Assembly (NCBI RefSeq): GCF_002797675.1
Contig: NZ_PGEX01000001.1
Location: forward strand, 2,790,001 to 2,854,000
From: Hallerella succinigenes
GTDB taxonomy: Bacteria; Fibrobacterota; Fibrobacteria; Fibrobacterales; Fibrobacteraceae
Reading direction: 5' to 3'
Length of the DNA: 64,000 nucleotides
Below the pieces are notes generated by a model, which was not told where the DNA came from, did no database searches, and was given only the letters and a program-made list of their open reading frames with translations. Within the stretch, counting starts at the first letter, position 1. Each line of letters begins with the position of its first letter. Position numbers and translations under genes: made by a program. Positions 8,486 through 16,867 of this stretch are shown in pieces.

Positions 8486-11400
8486 TTATTCGATCGTGAT
8501 GAGCGTAATGGTGCGCTTGCCGACCTTGATCGGCTTAGACACGTCAACACCCTTCTTGGCCTTCTTGGACGGATCGTTTGCCCAACCTTCCTTGAGCTTT
8601 TCGGAGCTCTTGTCAAGAGTCTGGACCGTAGCCTTGCCCTTGAAGCCCGGAATGTTCAGGTTGAGTTCGTAATCGCTGTACGGGCTCTTGTTGATCACGA
8701 GGAGCGACTTCTTCTTGCCGTTTTCGGTGTAGTAAGTCGTGATGAGCGATTCCTTGTCACCGGTGATTTCGGTCTTCAGAAGCTTGCCGCGGAGAGCGTC
8801 GGAAGCCATCTGGAATGCCCAGTAGCTCGGACGCGGGCAGTTCATGCATTCTTCTGCAGAACGGGTCAGGTAACCGTAGTCACCGCCTTCCGGAGTGATA
8901 TCGTTGTGGATATCCCAGTACTGTGCGTTGTCCACATTTTCAGTGGCGAGCATAGCGAGGTAGTCAGCAACGAACAGACCGTTTTCGAGAGCGATGGTCT
9001 GCGGACCCGGGTTGAAGTCCACGGAGTTCCATTCGGTGAGCCAGAGTTCGATCTTTTTGTCCTTCTTGAAGTGGCTTGTCCACTTGTCCACAACCTTATG
9101 GAGACGGCTGTAGATCGGAACGAGGTCCTGTGGAGCAGAGAGCATGGCGAAGTCGTTTTCTTCACCGAAGTGCTGCGGATAGTGGTGAACAATGAGACCG
9201 TCGGCAATGTCGCCGGTTTCCTTGAGCACGTTGTCGTTCCACTGGCCATCGAGCACGCCGAGGACAGCGACCTTGATCGTCGGGTCAACCTTCTTCATGG
9301 CTTCGATGAACTTACGGGCGCGCTTACCATAAATGGTACCGCCGTCCTTACCGTACTTTTCGTAATACGGGTGCCAGTTACCATAGACTTCGTTACCGAT
9401 TTCCCAGTAAACGATGCCGGCCTTCTTGTCGATGTTCGTGTGCTTCACCCAAGCAGCAGCTTCTTCTTCTGTGCCGGAACCGAAGTTCACCGTGAACATG
9501 GCGTTGGAACCGGTCTTCTTGAGCCAGGCGAGGAATTCGTCGGTATCGACCATCCAGTCCTTATTGTCAAGAATTTCCTTCCAGTGGTCGTCATCAGCGC
9601 GGAGACCACCCGGGTAACGGATGATGCCGTGGTTGATGCGCTTAGCATATTCTGCAGTCTGGACCTTGAACTTCTTGTTGTCGAGCATGTCGCCGTCCCA
9701 GAGGGCTGCGTTGATGCCGAAGAGGCCGCCGGAGATGTTCGGGTTGAGCACTTCGTTCGTGCCCTTCACGTTCACCTTCACGAGAGCCGGACGTTCGGCC
9801 TGCTTCACTTCCTTCAGGTTCGTGAGCTTGATGTTATCGATTTCGAAGGAACCGTTAGAACCTTCTCCACCCGGTTTGAAGTCGAGGGAAACGACGCCCT
9901 TGAGGTCGAACTGGCCGTTTTCCTTTGCGTTAGGCGGCTGATAGTACGGGAACTTGGAGAAGTTGCGGAACGGAACGATCACCGTGGTGCGACCGCGAGG
10001 TACACCGGTGTTTGCTACGAAAAGTTCGTTGCCTGCGTCACCGATCTGGACTGTGATGGATTGCCATGCACGTTCCGAGTAAACGTCGAACATGATGCCC
10101 CAGTGCTGAGTCCAGTCGCGGAGCTTTGCACCGTGGTTGGCCGGGTTCTTGGTGAAGTCGAGAACGACGTCAACCCAGTCAGACATTTCGAAGTGCTTCA
10201 CGTTCAAGCTGTTGCCGTCGAGTTTCGAGGACTTGTACGGCATTTCTACTTCCACCTTGGACTTCGGGCCCTTAGACGGTTCCCATTTGTCCTGTGCAAA
10301 CTTGCCTTCGAAGTCGGAAATCACGAGGTCCGGAGTCTTGTTCTTCCAGTTGTCCCACTTGATATCCGGGTCAACCCAGTCGATCGTTTCTGTGAAGGTG
10401 ATTTGGTCGACGAAAATCGTCACAGGAGCCGGCTTGCCCGGTTCGCCCTGGTTTTCGCCCTTGCCCACAGAGAAGCGGATTTCCTGGATTTTATTCCACT
10501 TCACGTCCTTAGCGACTTCGGCCTGCTTGTTTGCGTCCCAAGCCTTACCCTTGTCGTTGAATTTCTTGAGAGGAATCTTCACGAGCTTCCAGTCGGTGCC
10601 GACCTTGGAGCCTTCGATCCAGTCGTTTAGGCTGATCTTCGTCTGGCTCTTGATGTCGTTGCCTTGGTTGTCGAGGATACCGACGTACACCTTTTCGCCA
10701 CCGAGCTTACCCTTGATCCAGAAGTAGAGACCGCCCTTGTTGCGGACCTTGGAAAGGTCAATGAACTTGCCTTCACCGAGCGAGTAGGTCACACCGGACC
10801 AGTCGTTGTTGTCGATGTACATGGCGAGCACATTCGGGTTGCCCTGGGTCTTCGAGTCAGCTTCACGCTGAGCGGTGAGACCGCCGTAAACGTAAGAGAA
10901 GCCCTTGAGCTGGTTATCATAGAATGTTCCGCCAGAAACCGGCTTGACCTTGCCGTCAAGCTTTTCCGGGTTCTTCGGACCGTCGATCACGTCGTTGTTT
11001 TCGTCCCAGTAAACAATCTTCGGCTTTGGTTTGGCCTTCTTGTTGCCCTTGACGATTTCGATATTGTCGATTAAAACTTCGAACTCGGGGTTCACGCCCT
11101 TGTCGATCGAGAAACGGACTTCTGCGATCTTGTCCCAGTCGATGCGAGCCGGGAATTCGGACTTACGGGTGTTATCCCAGTAAAGGCCACGATCCGGGAA
11201 ATCGACGAGAGGAATGGAAACCTTCTTCCAGTCCTTCGTCACGACGCCGCCTTGGATGTACTTGGCCATTGGGAGCGCGACTTGAGTCTTCTTGCCATCG
11301 CCCACTTCGTCGTCGAGGAGGCCGATCTTGAGCTGCTCGCCACCGTTCTTGCCCTTGATCATGAATTCGAGCTTGGAGTCAAGGATGTACTTGCTCAAGT

Positions 11401-11671
11401 CGAAAAATTCGTTGTAAAGGCAGATCGAAGCGCCGGAGTAATCCGTCGGGTCGAGCTTGATGTCGAGAGCTGACTTGGACTTGTAGCCACCTTCCTTCGT
11501 GACAGTCACTGTTCCGCCCTTACCACCGTAGGTGTAGTCGAAACCACCCTGGCGATACTGGTCGTCGAACATCTTATATACGACGATGCGCGGAGGTCTC
11601 TGCGCCATCGCAGCTGTCGTCGCAAGCCCCAAGAAGAGCATGGACGAAGCTTTCAAGAATTGATGCTTCAT
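8486..11671 (-). CDS. celF: Secreted GH51 endoglucanase with three CBM11-like modules (endoglucanase F-like)
   Basis: 1061 residues (about 118 kDa) with a signal peptide cut near AAMAQR. Three similar beta-sandwich segments lie at about residues 30-210, 250-435 and 455-640, each with the pattern of CBM11-type modules (for example a WSGVTYSLGEGKF-like face and an ending such as EVLIDNIEI). The GH51 domain fills about 650-1061, with acid/base Glu in YWEIGNEVYG near residue 757 and nucleophile Glu in LWLTEWNS near residue 878. Size and layout match what I recall of the cellulose-binding endoglucanase F of Fibrobacter succinogenes, hence the symbol. No C-terminal sorting domain like that of the xylanase is obvious. 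A lone gene with its own terminator. Confidence 0.85.
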   Translation of the reverse strand: MKHQFLKASSMLFLGLATTAAMAQRPPRIVVYKMFDDQYRQGGFDYTYGGKGGTVTVTKEGGYKSKSALDIKLDPTDYSGASICLYNEFFDLSKYILDSKLEFMIKGKNGGEQLKIGLLDDEVGDGKKTQVALPMAKYIQGGVVTKDWKKVSIPLVDFPDRGLYWDNTRKSEFPARIDWDKIAEVRFSIDKGVNPEFEVLIDNIEIVKGNKKAKPKPKIVYWDENNDVIDGPKNPEKLDGKVKPVSGGTFYDNQLKGFSYVYGGLTAQREADSKTQGNPNVLAMYIDNNDWSGVTYSLGEGKFIDLSKVRNKGGLYFWIKGKLGGEKVYVGILDNQGNDIKSQTKISLNDWIEGSKVGTDWKLVKIPLKKFNDKGKAWDANKQAEVAKDVKWNKIQEIRFSVGKGENQGEPGKPAPVTIFVDQITFTETIDWVDPDIKWDNWKNKTPDLVISDFEGKFAQDKWEPSKGPKSKVEVEMPYKSSKLDGNSLNVKHFEMSDWVDVVLDFTKNPANHGAKLRDWTQHWGIMFDVYSERAWQSITVQIGDAGNELFVANTGVPRGRTTVIVPFRNFSKFPYYQPPNAKENGQFDLKGVVSLDFKPGGEGSNGSFEIDNIKLTNLKEVKQAERPALVKVNVKGTNEVLNPNISGGLFGINAALWDGDMLDNKKFKVQTAEYAKRINHGIIRYPGGLRADDDHWKEILDNKDWMVDTDEFLAWLKKTGSNAMFTVNFGSGTEEEAAAWVKHTNIDKKAGIVYWEIGNEVYGNWHPYYEKYGKDGGTIYGKRARKFIEAMKKVDPTIKVAVLGVLDGQWNDNVLKETGDIADGLIVHHYPQHFGEENDFAMLSAPQDLVPIYSRLHKVVDKWTSHFKKDKKIELWLTEWNSVDFNPGPQTIALENGLFVADYLAMLATENVDNAQYWDIHNDITPEGGDYGYLTRSAEECMNCPRPSYWAFQMASDALRGKLLKTEITGDKESLITTYYTENGKKKSLLVINKSPYSDYELNLNIPGFKGKATVQTLDKSSEKLKEGWANDPSKKAKKGVDVSKPIKVGKRTITLITIE

Positions 11672-11719
11672 TCGGTATTCCCTCTGTTTAGTTAGGTGTT
11701 AGTCAATTCAATTAATCGA

Positions 11720-12472
11720 TTACTTCTTCTGTTCCTTAGCTTCTTTCAACAGCTTTTCGACGAGATCCGGGCTAAAGCGGTCTTGACGCTTGCCGTTGAT
11801 ATAGAAGTTCGGGGTGCCCTGGACGCCTACCTTGACACCGAGCTGGAAGTCTTCATTGATACGAGCCTGTTTGGCAGAGTCGAGAGCCATGCTCTTTTCG
11901 AACTTTGCCATGTCGAGGCCGATTTCCTTTGCGACTTTCTTAAACGTTTCTGGATTGAGTTCGCGGTTCTTGTCGGCAAGCGCATAGCGGTATTCCCAGA
12001 ACTTGCCCTGTTCCTGAGCGGCCATGGTGGCGGCTGCTGCACCCGGAGCGTCCTTGTGGAAGCTGAGCGGGAAGTGCTTGAATACGAACTTGATTTCGTC
12101 CTTGTGCTTATTCATCAAGTCGTGGATCGTCGGAGCGATACGGGCGCAGTACGGGCATTGGAATTCAGAAAATTCGACGATCGTGAGGAGAGGATCCTTG
12201 GTGTTGCCGAAGACCGGGCTTGTGCCGACCGGGATGTCCCATACCTTGTTATCGGCTTCCATTTCGGCTTTCATCTGTTCAATGGAAAGACCACGCTTTT
12301 CGAGACCATACTTAAGAATTTCGAATTCTTCGTGCATGGTCTTGACTTCGGCGGCAAGACTGTCGAGCTTTGTACCCTTCGAACCGTCTGTTTTGCCACT
12401 TGCCGAAGCTTCGTTGCATGCGGAAAGGGAAATAAGCAGAGCTGCACTGAGTGCCAACGAGAAAGATTTCAT
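11720..12472 (-). CDS. DsbA-like thioredoxin-fold lipoprotein
   Basis: 250 residues. The N-terminus is a lipoprotein signal with lipobox LSAC (Cys about 19). A short helical, charged linker (about 35-75) precedes a DsbA/thioredoxin-fold domain that has the active-site CPYC in EFSEFQCPYCARI and the cis-proline region VQGTPNFYING. It probably forms or shuffles disulfide bonds in the periplasm, anchored to a membrane. It resembles the single-domain DsbA-like proteins of the BdbD/DsbG type rather than E. coli DsbA. It is read leftward ahead of the GH51 gene; whether it helps fold secreted enzymes is a guess. The Shine-Dalgarno AAGGAT lies before the ATG. Confidence 0.85.
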   Translation of the reverse strand: MKSFSLALSAALLISLSACNEASASGKTDGSKGTKLDSLAAEVKTMHEEFEILKYGLEKRGLSIEQMKAEMEADNKVWDIPVGTSPVFGNTKDPLLTIVEFSEFQCPYCARIAPTIHDLMNKHKDEIKFVFKHFPLSFHKDAPGAAAATMAAQEQGKFWEYRYALADKNRELNPETFKKVAKEIGLDMAKFEKSMALDSAKQARINEDFQLGVKVGVQGTPNFYINGKRQDRFSPDLVEKLLKEAKEQKK

Positions 12473-12512
12473 GAAATGATCCTTTTTAAAATTTCGTTTT
12501 TAAAATATATAA

Positions 12513-12568
12513 AAGGCGGTCTGTCGGTACCCGATTTTTGAATATTCGGTTGCCGAATGAACCGTCTT
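12513..12568 (-). terminator. Three-way-junction element between aminotransferase and DsbA genes
   Basis: AAGGCGG (12513-12519) can pair with CCGTCTT (12562-12568, one wobble), enclosing hairpins TCGG/CCGA and ATTCGG/CCGAAT. Read leftward it runs into CCTTTTATATATTTT, so it may end the aminotransferase transcript. The same AT-rich stretch could carry the promoter for the DsbA-like gene. Confidence 0.4.
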
Positions 12569-12598
12569 AGAAAAAGAAAATTTACACAACAATCCGGA

Positions 12599-13906
12599 TT
12601 ACTTTGCACTCGCCACGTAAGCCTTGATTGCGTCGCGAATCTTCGTGAATACGAGACGGAGTTCGTCTTCATCTTCTTCGAGGAGCGTGATGCGGAAGCC
12701 TTCGAGTTCGCTGCAGAAGCTGCTGATCGGAACGACACAGACGCCGGTCGTCGCAAGCAGGTAGTACACAAAGCGGTAGTCTTCGCTCTTGACGTTTGCC
12801 GTCCACTGATTCACAAGCGACTTGATCTTCGGATCTTCGATCGGAAGGGACTGGCGAGAGTTCAAAACGCCCGGCTTGAAGACGATTGTATTGTAGAATG
12901 CGCCGTAGGTCGGGTTGAAGTAAAGTTCCGGAACGTCGGAAAGAATTTCATTGATGACCGCGCTACGGCGTCCAATGCGTTCGTTCAGAGCCTGACGGTG
13001 CGCCGAATAGCGGGAGTCGCCGAGAATCTTTGGAATTGTGAGCTGCGGAATCGTCGTCGAGCAGACTTCGATCATTTTCGCGTTGTCGATCGCACGGCAG
13101 AACGCATCGAACTCAGGGTCCTTGTCGCGGTTGTAGTATTCGACCCAGCCGCAACGAGCGCCCGGCCACGGATACTGCTTGGAAATGCCGTTCATGGAAA
13201 TTCCCGGGACGTCGCCGATGTAAGTAGCGAGCGGATACGCATGGGCTCCGTTGTACGTGATCTTGCTGTAGATTTCGTCGCAGATGATGCAGAGTTTATA
13301 GTCCTTTGCGATCTTCACCATCTTTTCGAGGTATTCAAGAGGATAGACCATGCCGGTCGGATTGTCCGGGTTCAAAATCAAAATGCCGGCCACGTTCGGG
13401 TTGTACTTGACCTTGTTCTCCAGTTCTTCGAGGTCCGGGAGCCAATGGTTTTCTGGACGGAGGTGGTACACGAGCGGGGAAGAGTGCGCATGGGCTGCTT
13501 CCGCGGAACTGTGGGTGCTGTAAGCTGGGGACGGTCCAATGATGCGGGTCGTCATCGACAGCTGGCTGTAGATGGTCGAAATGGCGTCACCGAGGCCGTT
13601 GAAGAAGAGGATGTCTTCCGGCGTGATCTGCACGCCGCCGAGCTTGTTCGTTTCGTTCGCAATGAATTCGCGGGTGGAAAGAAGTCCCTTGGACGGGCAG
13701 TAGGCGTAGCTGTTGTTTTCCTTGGCGAGGTCGCTGACGATTTCTTTGATCCATTCCGGGATCTGGCAATGCTTTTGAATCGGGTCGCCGATGTTTTCCC
13801 AGTGGATCTTGAGACCGAGTGCCTTTAACTGATTGGCCTTCTTGACAATCTCACGGATTTCGTACGAGAGCTCTTTTGCACCTTCAGTTAAAAGTCGTTT
13901 ACGCAT
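12599..13906 (-). CDS. PLP-dependent class I/II aminotransferase
   Basis: 435 residues of fold-type I aminotransferase, cytoplasmic. The PLP-binding lysine is in SMNGISKQYPWPGARCGW, the cofactor-ring block is LILNPDNPTGM and the aspartate block is IICDEIYSKI. The phosphate-binding and C-terminal arginine regions look intact (EDELRLVF). The N-terminal ~40 residues and the GDPIQKH block resemble the alanine/aspartate-type enzymes of this large family, but the substrate cannot be told from sequence alone. Transcribed leftward toward the DsbA-like gene, 126 bp away. Start at the ATG with upstream CGGAGA is sound. Confidence 0.85.
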   Translation of the reverse strand: MRKRLLTEGAKELSYEIREIVKKANQLKALGLKIHWENIGDPIQKHCQIPEWIKEIVSDLAKENNSYAYCPSKGLLSTREFIANETNKLGGVQITPEDILFFNGLGDAISTIYSQLSMTTRIIGPSPAYSTHSSAEAAHAHSSPLVYHLRPENHWLPDLEELENKVKYNPNVAGILILNPDNPTGMVYPLEYLEKMVKIAKDYKLCIICDEIYSKITYNGAHAYPLATYIGDVPGISMNGISKQYPWPGARCGWVEYYNRDKDPEFDAFCRAIDNAKMIEVCSTTIPQLTIPKILGDSRYSAHRQALNERIGRRSAVINEILSDVPELYFNPTYGAFYNTIVFKPGVLNSRQSLPIEDPKIKSLVNQWTANVKSEDYRFVYYLLATTGVCVVPISSFCSELEGFRITLLEEDEDELRLVFTKIRDAIKAYVASAK

Positions 13907-14232
13907 AATTTGTGTCTCCGATAAATTTCGAATTGAATAGACGATTGTAAATCTAATTAAAAGAAATTTTGGTTGTTTGTTTGTTGGGGGTAAAGTGAAT
14001 ATTTTTCCACTGGCATGGAGGGGTTACCGTGGCACGGGCGGCTCGCATGCTCGGCGGGAATCAAGGTAAGGGCCCATTCAGAGTTGCGAACTCCTTCCTC
14101 GCATCCAACCCCGTGGCCATGCTATAGTCCGGGCGTTTGGGCGGTGCGCCTTTTGCCTGTGTGGATGAAAAATGTTTGTGTTTTGCTGTGGAAGAAATCA
14201 TGGAACCTCGGTGGATGAAAAAGCTTAAAATG
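13907..14232. other. Gene-free stretch upstream of the aminotransferase
   Basis: Contains a promoter-like region for the aminotransferase at its left end. A GC-rich patch at about 14015-14160 has no convincing reading frame. Two copies of GTGGATGAAAAA occur near 14161 and 14211. Otherwise nothing is recognised. Confidence 0.4.
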
Positions 14233-14260
14233 AAAAAAGGACAGTCAAAATCGACTGTCC
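14233..14260 (-). terminator. Intrinsic terminator (leftward)
   Basis: GGACAGTC and GACTGTCC form a perfect 8-bp stem around AAAATC. Read leftward it is followed by a run of T residues. It would end a transcript from the small genes at 14286-14678. Confidence 0.75.
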
Positions 14261-14285
14261 TCAAAACTTGGATTCTAAATTCGCA

Positions 14286-14396
14286 CTAGGCGGATTGGAG
14301 TCTCATTTCTGTGGACGGTCGAACACTAGCTCGGGCTGCTGCCGCGCTTGTTGCAATGGCTGCTGCTATGATGTTCTGTCCAAAAGAATGATTCAT
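14286..14396 (-). CDS. Possible 36-residue Ala-rich small protein
   Basis: Short frame from the ATG at 14396, MNHSFGQNIIAAAIAT then SAAAARAS, stop TAG at 14286-14288. It lies between the 85-residue gene and the terminator at 14233-14260, so it would share their transcript. There is no clear ribosome binding site and no family match that I recognise; it may be chance. An alanine-rich helix is all that can be seen. Confidence 0.25.
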   Translation of the reverse strand: MNHSFGQNIIAAAIATSAAAARASVRPSTEMRLQSA

Positions 14397-14420
14397 ACGT
14401 TTTTAATTTAGTACAAGTTC

Positions 14421-14678
14421 TTAGAGATTGCAAGGGCTTTCTTCGCCGAAAATTTCGATGCGCTTGTACTGCTTGATCTTCTTGTCTTCGGTGATGCCGT
14501 TCTCGGCGAGGTACTTGTTCAGCGCTTGTAAGATGAGGTCCTGCGTGTGTTTGGGCACGGGCTTCTTGCCGAGGCGCGCCTTTTGCACCATCTTGTGGTT
14601 TAGGTTGAGGGGGAGCATTTCAACCAAGGCGTGGTTCGGTGCGTTCAGGGATTGGAGAATTTCGTCGAGTTTGGTCAT
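14421..14678 (-). CDS. Small basic protein, possible helix-turn-helix
   Basis: 85 residues, not recognised. The central part (NHKMVQKARLGKKPVPKHTQ, then DLILQALNKYL) has the rhythm of a lambda-repressor-like helix-turn-helix: a helix, a Lys/Gly turn and a second helix ending in a hydrophobic ALNKYL. The tail is charged and ends SPCNL. No signal or membrane segment. It is divergent from the VanZ-like gene with 56 bp between starts and followed by a terminator. DNA binding is inference from pattern only. Confidence 0.6.
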   Translation of the reverse strand: MTKLDEILQSLNAPNHALVEMLPLNLNHKMVQKARLGKKPVPKHTQDLILQALNKYLAENGITEDKKIKQYKRIEIFGEESPCNL

Positions 14679-14722
14679 GATAGTCTTGCCTGTTGAGCGT
14701 TTTGCGAAGCAAATTTAGTTTC

Positions 14723-14728
14723 TATATT
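14723..14728 (+). promoter_or_regulatory. -10-like box TATATT, leaderless VanZ-like gene
   Basis: TATATT in TTTCTATATTGAG ends 6 nt before the ATG at 14735, leaving no room for a ribosome binding site. Confidence 0.55.
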
Positions 14729-14734
14729 GAGACC

Positions 14735-15163
14735 ATGCAAAAATTGGATTCTCTTTTTCAGCGCTATCCGCTGTTCCGCTTTATTCCTGCTGTACTGTTG
14801 CTCGCGATGATATTTCGCACCTCTTCGATCGATGGGGATGGCATGGACTGGCTTGTGCCACCGTTCGATAAATTTTTGCATGCCGGAACATTCGGCGCGT
14901 TGGCGATCTTTTTTGGACTGTGGTTCACGAATGCCCGTTGGGAAAAGAACCGTCTGATCGTGGCGCTTTATTGCGTCGGGCTTTGTCTTTTGGCAGGTGT
15001 CCTTGACGAATACCATCAGAGCTTTGTGCCCGGACGGAGCGTTTCTGTTGGCGACATCATCGCGGACGTATTCGGCGGCACTTGTGGAATCACGCTTTAC
15101 GCTTTGGTAAAACCTTGGAAGCGTTTACGCATTTTTCGGGAAGATTCCAAGCTGCTGGAATAG
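14735..15163 (+). CDS. VanZ-like membrane protein
   Basis: 142 residues with four hydrophobic segments. The DKFLHAGTFGALAIF block and the DEYHQSFVPGRSVSVGD block are typical of the VanZ family, which is found in many bacteria that have no glycopeptide resistance, so a resistance role should not be assumed. The start is the ATG at 14735 (MQKLDSLFQRYP), directly after a TATATT box; a longer frame from 14693 exists but would place the promoter inside the gene. It acts in the cytoplasmic membrane; its substrate is unknown. Confidence 0.8.
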   Translation: MQKLDSLFQRYPLFRFIPAVLLLAMIFRTSSIDGDGMDWLVPPFDKFLHAGTFGALAIFFGLWFTNARWEKNRLIVALYCVGLCLLAGVLDEYHQSFVPGRSVSVGDIIADVFGGTCGITLYALVKPWKRLRIFREDSKLLE

Positions 15164-15164
15164 A

Positions 15165-15317
15165 TTATCCGTGGCAGAAGAGAATCATGCAAACAACAAG
15201 GATCAGGATGATGATGGGGAGAATCTTCAGGAGTAATGTGATTGCGCAAGCATCCTCAATTCTTCCCGATCCGAAAATCATGACCAGGGCAAGTACAATT
15301 AGAAACGTTACTAGCAT
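15165..15317 (-). CDS. 50-residue two-helix membrane protein downstream of TM2 gene
   Basis: A short frame from the ATG at 15317 (MLVTFLIVLALVMIFGSGRI...) to TAA at 15165. It has two hydrophobic segments (residues about 2-14 and 29-47) split by a short polar loop with an acidic pair (RIEDACA). It starts 3 bp after the TM2-protein stop, so the two are almost surely cotranscribed and probably translationally coupled. Its end abuts the VanZ-like stop on the other strand. No family recognised. The tight spacing is the main argument that it is real. Confidence 0.5.
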   Translation of the reverse strand: MLVTFLIVLALVMIFGSGRIEDACAITLLLKILPIIILILVVCMILFCHG

Positions 15318-15320
15318 GAA

Positions 15321-15512
15321 TTAATAATGTTCCGGCTTCATGACGATGAGGATTGCATCGACGATGATTCCCACACCGAGAAGCCCGCCCGTGCACAGCC
15401 AAAGAATTCCCGTCCAGATTTTACCTTCGTAAAAACGGTGCAGTCCCAGATAGCCGAGCAGAATGCAGAGGGCGAGGGCTATCCACTTATTATGTTCTCC
15501 TTCACGAGGCAT
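15321..15512 (-). CDS. TM2-domain membrane protein
   Basis: 63 residues. After a short polar head, one transmembrane helix (WIALALCILLGYLGLHRFY) leads through the TM2 signature GLHRFYEGK to a second helix (LWLCTGGLLGVGIIVDAILI). TM2 proteins are small inner-membrane proteins of unclear role. A GGAG ribosome site precedes the ATG at 15512. Forms a probable two-gene operon with the 50-residue protein. Confidence 0.85.
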   Translation of the reverse strand: MPREGEHNKWIALALCILLGYLGLHRFYEGKIWTGILWLCTGGLLGVGIIVDAILIVMKPEHY

Positions 15513-15599
15513 AGATTCTCCTTTTTTCCTAAATCTACAAAGTTTTGGTCGTTTTGCCTTTTAAGGATGGCTCTGTATAAATTTAGATTGGATTCAAGA

Positions 15600-15899
15600 A
15601 TGCTGAAAGATGAGGTTTATCGGTATTTAACGAGGATTCCCCACGGGAAGGTGGTGACGTATGGTCAGATCGCCGATTCCTTGGGAAATAAAAAACTCGC
15701 ACGGGCGGTGGGAAACGTTTTGCACAATAATCCGGACCCGGTGAAATATCCTTGTTACAAAGTTGTGAATGCAACAGGAGTACTTTCAAGACATTTTGCT
15801 TTCGGCGGAATCGAAGGCCAAAAGGTGCGTCTCCAAGAAGACGGCGTGGAAGTCATCGGAGACCGAGTCGATCTTTTGAAGTTTCAGTTTCGCGAATAA
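15600..15899 (+). CDS. MGMT-like DNA-binding protein (O6-alkylguanine transferase C-terminal domain)
   Basis: 99 residues covering only the DNA-binding, alkyl-acceptor domain of O6-methylguanine-DNA methyltransferases. The helix-turn-helix block (IPHGKVVTYGQIADSLG), the arginine-finger region (ARAVGNVLHNNP) and the acceptor motif PCYKVVNATG are present. The cysteine is kept, whereas alkyltransferase-like proteins usually have Trp there; the usual PCHRV is PCYKV, so His is replaced by Tyr. It may repair O6-alkylguanine or only flag it. The start at 15600 is chosen over the ATG at 15567, because TATAAATTT lies between them and could be the promoter. Confidence 0.75.
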   Translation: MLKDEVYRYLTRIPHGKVVTYGQIADSLGNKKLARAVGNVLHNNPDPVKYPCYKVVNATGVLSRHFAFGGIEGQKVRLQEDGVEVIGDRVDLLKFQFRE

Positions 15900-15905
15900 A
15901 ATAAT

Positions 15906-15938
15906 AAAGCCCTTCATAACGAAGGACTTGATTTTTGT
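15906..15938. terminator. Bidirectional terminator between MGMT-like gene and murB
   Basis: AAGCCCTTC and GAAGGACTT pair around ATAAC with one mismatch, with T-rich flanks on both strands. The genes converge here. Confidence 0.65.
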
Positions 15939-15953
15939 CTTCTATAAAAATGA

Positions 15954-16844
15954 TTAAGGTGCGATCTTTCCAAGCATCACGACTTCGCGTTCCAGTTTGA
16001 ACTTGTGGCCACTGTTTTCGTAAACGCGCTGGATCACGAGTTCGGTCAAATCGTAAACGTCCTTGGCCGTTGCGTTGCCTGTGTTCACGATAAAGCCAGC
16101 GTGCTTGGTCGAAACCTGAGCACCGCCGACGCTCGTGCCCTTGAGGCCTGCTTCATCGATGAGGGTACCAGCGTATCCGCCGACCGGACGCTTGAACATG
16201 GAACCCGCGTTCGGGAGGTCGAGCGGCTGTTTCGTCTTGCGGGATTCCATTACCTTCTTCTGGGCTTCGACGAGTTCGTCTGCGTTGGCCGGAGTCAGCT
16301 TGAAGGTCGCTTCGAGAATGATCTTTTTCGTATTCTGGAATACGGACTTGCGGTAGCCGAACTGGCATTCTTCGAAGGAGTAATCCTTAATGGAACCGTC
16401 TTCTTCAAGAACCTTGATGGAGACGATATGCTGACCGGTTTCCTGGTCGTAGGCGCCTGCGTTCATGTAAAGAGCACCGCCGAGGGTAGCCGGGATGCCC
16501 GCGAGCAAGTGGATGCCTGCAAGTCCAAGCGTTGCGCTCTTGCGAGCGAGGAGTGTCAGCGGGGCGCCAGCCTTGGCAACCAGAGTATCGTTTTCAAACT
16601 TGAAATCGCTGAAACCCTTACCGAGCTTGATGATGAGTCCGTCGTAACCTTCGTCCGAAGCGAGGATGTTCGATCCGCAACCGATGACAAAATATGGAAG
16701 ATTCTTTTCGGCTGCGAACTTTTTTGCGGCGACGAGGTCTTCGAAGGTGTCCGGTTTGTAGAAATAACGGGCTGTACCACCGATTCGGAAGGTAGTAAGC
16801 TTTTTCAATTCAACATTTTCGAGTATATTGTTTAGTAATCCCAT
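15954..16844 (-). CDS. murB: UDP-N-acetylenolpyruvoylglucosamine reductase
   Basis: 296-residue FAD enzyme that reduces UDP-GlcNAc-enolpyruvate to UDP-MurNAc in peptidoglycan synthesis. The FAD-binding region shows NTFRIGGTA-like TTFRIGGTARYF and VIGCGSNIL, the AGIPATLGGALYMNAGAY block is typical, and the catalytic region includes CQFGYRKSVF and the NAGSMFKRP block where Ser is the proton donor. The YxxxxxxGF loop of type I enzymes is hard to see, and the length suits type II. It starts at ATG 16844, only 23 bp from the divergent primase-like gene; a TATTTT box 6 nt before the ATG may make it leaderless. Confidence 0.93.
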   Translation of the reverse strand: MGLLNNILENVELKKLTTFRIGGTARYFYKPDTFEDLVAAKKFAAEKNLPYFVIGCGSNILASDEGYDGLIIKLGKGFSDFKFENDTLVAKAGAPLTLLARKSATLGLAGIHLLAGIPATLGGALYMNAGAYDQETGQHIVSIKVLEEDGSIKDYSFEECQFGYRKSVFQNTKKIILEATFKLTPANADELVEAQKKVMESRKTKQPLDLPNAGSMFKRPVGGYAGTLIDEAGLKGTSVGGAQVSTKHAGFIVNTGNATAKDVYDLTELVIQRVYENSGHKFKLEREVVMLGKIAP

Positions 16845-16867
16845 ATTTTAAAAATACATAATATGAT

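Noticed and set aside
14230-14400. tmRNA or SRP RNA in the gap near 14.3 kb
   Set aside because: No tRNA-like ends or GGAAGGAAGCAGCC-type core; the Ala-rich frame lacks a tmRNA tag context.
14735-15163. Glycopeptide resistance gene vanZ
   Set aside because: Only the general VanZ fold is seen; no vanA/H/X genes lie nearby, and the family is widespread in sensitive bacteria.
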